A stretch of DNA of 7,489 nt from an uncultured Campylobacter sp. GTDB taxonomy: Bacteria > Campylobacterota > Campylobacteria > Campylobacterales > Campylobacteraceae. Both the position numbers and the translations under genes were made by a program. Under the pieces are notes generated by a model, which made no database searches, was not told where the DNA came from, and was given only the letters and a program-made list of their open reading frames with translations. Each line of letters opens with the position of its first letter. Within the stretch, counting starts at the first letter, position 1. This document shows positions 4,389 to 7,489 of this stretch, one piece after another. The stretch covers positions 1 to 7,489 of the forward strand of contig NZ_CALIBB010000051.1 of NCBI RefSeq assembly GCF_938045595.1. The letters run 5' to 3'.

Positions 4389-5680
4389 GCAAACTCCTCT
4401 TCATCCAGACCCTAGGTTGCGCGATGAACGTGCGCGATAGCGAGCATATTATCGCGCAGCTAAAAGAGCAAGATTACGAGATTACCGATAACATTAGCAT
4501 TGCCGATCTGATTTTAATAAACACATGCTCCGTGCGCGAAAAGCCCGTGCATAAGCTTTTCAGCGAGATCGGCGCATTCGATAAAGCGCGAAAAAGAGGC
4601 TCTAAAATCGGCGTTTGCGGCTGCACCGCAAGCCATTTAGGAAATGAAATTTTTAAGCGTGCGCCATTCGTGGATTTCGTACTCGGCGCCAGAAACGTAT
4701 CTAAAATTTCGCAAGCCGTACGTACGCCAAAATTTATCAGCACGGACATAAACTACGACGAGAGCGAGTTTGCCTTCGGAGATTTTGCGAGCTCGCCATA
4801 TAAATCCTTCATAAACATAATGATCGGCTGCGACAAAAAGTGCTCCTACTGCATCGTGCCGCAGACTAGAGGCGATGAAATTTCGATCCCCGCTCAAATC
4901 ATCTTGCGCGAAGCCGAAAGATCTGCAGCTCGCGGCGCCAAAGAGATATTTCTGCTCGGCCAAAACGTCAATAACTACGGCAAGCGCTTTTCTAGCGCGC
5001 ACGAAAAAATCGACTTCAGCGACCTGCTCGTACGGCTTAGCGAGATAGATGGTATCGAGCGCATCCGCTTTACCAGCCCGCATCCGCTGCATATGGACGA
5101 TAAATTTTTGGACGTTTTTTGCAATAATCCTAAAATTTGCAAATCGATGCATATGCCGCTTCAAAGCGGCTCGAGCAAGGTTTTGCGCGATATGAAGCGC
5201 GGATATACCAAGCAGTGGTATCTGGACCGCGCGCTTAAACTGCGCCAAAGCTGCCCGGGCGTGGCGATTAGCACCGACATCATCGTGGGCTATCCGAGCG
5301 AGAGCGAGGAGGATTTTGCCGAGACGATGGAGGTGTTAGAAGCGGTGAGATTCGAGCAAGTTTTTTCCTTTAAATTTAGCCCGCGACCGCTCACGCCTGC
5401 GGCAAACTTAAAGCCGCTGGATGATGAAATTTCAAGCGAAAGGCTAAGTAGGCTGCAAAGCGCTCACGCTAAAATTTTAGACGAGATCACAGGAGCGCAA
5501 AAAGATAAAATTTTCGACGTATATTTCGAGGAGTTGCGAGAGAGCGGCACTGCGTGCGGTAGAAGCTTTTCAAATTTTCTAATCTACGCGCAAGGAAGCG
5601 AGGAGCTGTTAGGCAAAACGTGCAGAGTATGTATCGAAAAGACCGCCAGAATGGCGCTTTATGGAAAAGTTATCGCTTAA
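4385..5680 (+). CDS. miaB: tRNA-2-methylthio-N6-dimethylallyladenosine synthase MiaB
   Basis: MiaB is a radical-SAM enzyme that adds a methylthio group to i6A37 of tRNAs reading codons that start with U, improving decoding. The 431 residues have the N-terminal domain with three iron-sulfur cysteines, Cys12 (TLGCAMN), Cys48 (INTCSVRE) and Cys80 (VCGCTASH). The radical-SAM triad is Cys149, Cys153 and Cys156 (GCDKKCSYCIVPQTRG), followed by MPLQSGS and TDIIVGYPSE. A TRAM-type RNA-binding end covers about 365-431. The PQTRG form favours MiaB over RimO or MtaB. The start is TTG at 4385, because no upstream in-frame ATG or GTG exists and the next residues (SKLLFIQTLGC) fit the family; GAGG at 4371-4374 is the likely ribosome binding site. 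It overlaps the HP0268-family gene by four bases and the next gene by 20. Confidence 0.95.
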   Translation: MSKLLFIQTLGCAMNVRDSEHIIAQLKEQDYEITDNISIADLILINTCSVREKPVHKLFSEIGAFDKARKRGSKIGVCGCTASHLGNEIFKRAPFVDFVLGARNVSKISQAVRTPKFISTDINYDESEFAFGDFASSPYKSFINIMIGCDKKCSYCIVPQTRGDEISIPAQIILREAERSAARGAKEIFLLGQNVNNYGKRFSSAHEKIDFSDLLVRLSEIDGIERIRFTSPHPLHMDDKFLDVFCNNPKICKSMHMPLQSGSSKVLRDMKRGYTKQWYLDRALKLRQSCPGVAISTDIIVGYPSESEEDFAETMEVLEAVRFEQVFSFKFSPRPLTPAANLKPLDDEISSERLSRLQSAHAKILDEITGAQKDKIFDVYFEELRESGTACGRSFSNFLIYAQGSEELLGKTCRVCIEKTARMALYGKVIA

Positions 5681-6314
5681 AAAGCGGTTGTTTTTCCGCA
5701 TCGCCGAATATCTCATTTTTATCCTGATTTGGTGTATTTTTTTAACGTGCAGGGTTAAATTTACACCCACGAAGCTGCCCGAAAAGCCCTGCGTCGTCGT
5801 ATTTTGGCATGGAAGATTAGCGATGATGAGCTTTGCGTATAGGCGCTGGTGGCTGCGGGATTTCGGCAGCAAGAGGCGCGCCAAGGTCATCATCTCGGAT
5901 CACAAAGACGGCGAGATAATCACGCGCGTGATCTCGCATTTCGGTATCGGCGCAATTCGCGGCAGCAGTTTCAAAGGCGGCGCGCGCGCACTTATGGGCG
6001 CGATCAAAGAGATAAAAAACGGCACCGACGTCATCATCACTCCCGACGGCCCGCGTGGCCCGCTTCACAGCGTCGCGGACGGAGCTGTAATCCTTGCACA
6101 GCGGCTAAGCTTAGATATTTACGCGCTAAATTACGAAGCGAGCAGTTTTTGGAAATTTCATAGCTGGGACGAGATGGTATTGCCAAAGCCCTTTTCGCGC
6201 ATAAATTACAGCCTCAGCGCGCCGCTAAATTTAGAAGGACTTGACCTTGAAGAGGGCAAAGAGGCGATCAGGCAACTGCTTTTTGCAAGCGCCGAGCAGG
6301 ACGTTAAATTTTAG
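5661..6314 (+). CDS. DUF374 lysophospholipid acyltransferase family protein
   Basis: The 217 residues begin with a basic N-terminus and one membrane helix (about 13-30), then an LPLAT-type domain of the DUF374 group. Visible motifs are VVFWHGRL (47-53), IISDHKDGEII (78-87, with His81 and Asp83 as the likely catalytic pair), IRGSSFKGG (99-107), ITPDGPRGP (126-134) and SWDEMVLPKPFSRI (168-181). Members transfer acyl chains to lipids at the inner membrane; the acceptor (lysophospholipid, lipid A precursor or other) is not established. The ATG lies within the miaB end, a 20-base overlap, and there is no separate promoter, so it is translated with miaB. The length is typical for DUF374 proteins. 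Confidence 0.85.
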   Translation: MEKLSLKKRLFFRIAEYLIFILIWCIFLTCRVKFTPTKLPEKPCVVVFWHGRLAMMSFAYRRWWLRDFGSKRRAKVIISDHKDGEIITRVISHFGIGAIRGSSFKGGARALMGAIKEIKNGTDVIITPDGPRGPLHSVADGAVILAQRLSLDIYALNYEASSFWKFHSWDEMVLPKPFSRINYSLSAPLNLEGLDLEEGKEAIRQLLFASAEQDVKF

Positions 6315-6335
6315 TTTGAAATAATAGTGTTTCGA

Positions 6336-6355
6336 TATAATTGCAATTTTAGGAG
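6336..6355 (+). promoter_or_regulatory. Promoter and ribosome binding site of the 251-residue protein gene
   Basis: TATAAT at 6336-6341 stands in the context TTCGATATAATTGC, the same CGATATAAT word as at 1491-1499. AGGAG at 6351-6355 precedes the ATG at 6361 by five bases. The leader would be only about a dozen bases. The gene may thus be transcribed both from here and by read-through from miaB. Confidence 0.5.
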
Positions 6356-6360
6356 AAAAA

Positions 6361-7116
6361 ATGGCACTATTTAAAGCAAAATCATTCCTCGGCGTCGCTA
6401 AAAGTGCCGACGCATGCGAGTTTTTTTATAGAAAATTGGGCTTTGGCAAAAGAATTTTGGATGAGAAATCCGATCGTTTTCCTATCGCGCAAGAAAATGA
6501 TCTGGCTACCTCGCTGGCGGGCTTTGCGGATCTGAGTGATAAAAATTTAATCTCTTGCGTACTGATAGACGACGAAAATCAAAGAGTGTATTTTAACGAG
6601 GATTATATGATTAAAGAAAATAGCATTTATCAAAAAGTCGATGATAGCTTCATAGTGGAATTTCCTCGCGCAAGTGCACAGGCGGCGGATGAGACTTTTG
6701 GAATAGAATTTAGCTCGCACGCTAGTTTATTTAAAATTTTATACTTCTTGCTAAAAAATCAAAGCGATTTTGAAAACATGGCGATGTTCGCACTGAAATT
6801 TAATAACCGCGCATGTTTCGTCGTCGCCAACCAAGAGCGCGTGCTCTACGCCGATATAATGCGTATCGACGAAGAGATGCAGGCGGCGATGAGCGACGCG
6901 GACGAGCTATTTTACGAGCTTTTAAATTTTCAGATCGAGACCTTCTACAAATCCGACAATAGCGAGTTTCTCACCAACGTTTTCATCTACTCAGACGGCA
7001 CGCTTAGCAACGAGATTGGTTATGTGATTTTCACGCGCATCTTCATCAAAACAAATCTGATAAATCTAAATTTCGCCGATTACATCAACAAAATCGCGAT
7101 GCTGGAAGCCCGCTAG
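6361..7116 (+). CDS. Conserved-looking hypothetical protein, 251 residues
   Basis: I do not recognise a named family. From position I suspect it is the campylobacterial counterpart of Cj0456c, but this is from memory. The protein is soluble-looking, acidic and without signal peptide or membrane helices. Visible blocks are a start MALFKAKSFLGVAKSADACEF, an alternating strand region with acidic turns (SCVLIDDENQRVYFNED, 65-81), a strand pair around ACFVVANQERVLYADI (151-166) and a C-terminal strand-helix segment IGYVIFTRIFIKTNL (219-233). The paired strands loosely recall the actin/PilM fold, but no nucleotide-binding motif can be pointed out. The start is well supported by AGGAG (6351-6355) and a -10 box at 6336-6341. 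It lies 46 bases after the acyltransferase gene on the same strand. No close terminator is visible after the TAG. Confidence 0.7.
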   Translation: MALFKAKSFLGVAKSADACEFFYRKLGFGKRILDEKSDRFPIAQENDLATSLAGFADLSDKNLISCVLIDDENQRVYFNEDYMIKENSIYQKVDDSFIVEFPRASAQAADETFGIEFSSHASLFKILYFLLKNQSDFENMAMFALKFNNRACFVVANQERVLYADIMRIDEEMQAAMSDADELFYELLNFQIETFYKSDNSEFLTNVFIYSDGTLSNEIGYVIFTRIFIKTNLINLNFADYINKIAMLEAR

Positions 7117-7347
7117 ATCAAATTTTTCGCTCCGCACCTAGGCAGAATTTTAAAATTTTATCTTTGCAATATTGCGCTTGCTTGATACGATTTAGTTGCT
7201 TGTTCGCGGTTGCGTTTTGTTAAATTTATCTCGCGTTACATAATGAAATTTTGACTAGGTAAAATCAATCCGTATTTAATGGCTCGCTTTTAAATTTAAA
7301 CTCATTTGTCGTAAAGAAGCCCATCTTGCACCGTAAATTCTATTTTT
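7117..7347. other. AT-rich convergent spacer
   Basis: No coding frame is credible here. It contains the palindromes AATTTTAAAATT (7146-7157) and GCAATATTGC (7166-7175), repeated TTGCTTG words near 7177 and 7196, and a 14-base copy of a sequence also present at the nusA promoter (7243-7256). No clear intrinsic terminator is seen for either flanking gene. Confidence 0.4.
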
Positions 7348-7488
7348 TCACGAATCCTGATTAATTTTACGTAAAAAATTTTCTATCAGAATCCGCCTTT
7401 GTTCCACGTCGTCGCTATCGCTAATGCCTTCTAGCTCGCTTGCGTGATGCGCTTTGGGCGGGATATCTTTCAGATACGACCACACCTC
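7348..7488 (-). CDS. C-terminal end of an unrecognised protein (5' end outside the window)
   Basis: On the minus strand one frame is open from the window edge to a TGA at 7350-7348, giving 46 residues; the other two minus frames stop soon. The peptide starts EVWSYLKDIPPKAHHASELE, continues with an acidic turn GISDSDDVEQRR and ends with an amphipathic helix ILIENFLRKINQDS. Codon choice (AGC, GAC, ATT, CGG mix) resembles the other genes. The sequence looks like a genuine protein end, but I cannot assign a family. It converges on the 251-residue protein gene across a 231-base spacer. Confidence 0.5.
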   Translation of the reverse strand, partial: EVWSYLKDIPPKAHHASELEGISDSDDVEQRRILIENFLRKINQDS

Positions 7489-7489
7489 G

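Noticed and set aside
4637..5248. 203-codon minus-strand frame inside miaB
   Set aside because: It overlaps the radical-SAM core of miaB, whose cysteine motifs are intact in the + frame.
1..7489. A new defence, mobile or multi-gene system
   Set aside because: No nuclease-helicase clusters, integrases, repeats with spacers or toxin-antitoxin pairs are visible. Most genes are housekeeping or envelope genes in a campylobacterial order.

Overview
The window looks like chromosome of a Campylobacter or close campylobacterial relative with a fairly high GC content for that group, for example the C. gracilis/rectus/showae group. The reasons are a divergent nusA / HP0268-family / miaB block, a short NusA without C-terminal acidic repeats, TATAAT-type -10 boxes lying in AT-rich DNA with no clear -35 box, and spacers full of AAATTTT/AAAATTT. 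The species assignment is inference. From memory, unchecked, C. jejuni has a similar order around Cj0456c-Cj0460.

Layout. Bases 1-159 are the 3' end of a lysine-rich, unrecognised gene on the + strand. Bases 160-692 hold no convincing gene but several strong stem-loops. Bases 693-1115 (-) encode a one-domain EamA/DMT transporter. After a 467-base spacer comes a + strand pair: a DUF4878-like lipoprotein (1583-1966) and a YiiX-like permuted NlpC/P60 hydrolase (1948-2559). Their likely promoter is followed at once by a run of nine C residues. A 300-base convergent spacer with inverted repeats separates them from nusA (2860-3987, -). Divergent from nusA is a tightly packed + strand group: HP0268-family nuclease (4146-4388), miaB (4385-5680, TTG start) and a DUF374 acyltransferase (5661-6314). 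A 251-residue conserved-looking protein of unknown function follows (6361-7116) with its own promoter. The right edge holds the C-terminal end of an unrecognised - strand gene (7348-7488).

How it fits together. NusA (transcription elongation), the HP0268-type nuclease and MiaB (tRNA modification) form a housekeeping RNA block, with an envelope acyltransferase coupled to its end. The lipoprotein and YiiX-like pair looks like an envelope module and may be phase-variable through its C-tract. No mobile element, CRISPR array, rRNA or tRNA is visible. I see no clear new multi-gene system; the best lead is the C-tract promoter driving the envelope pair.
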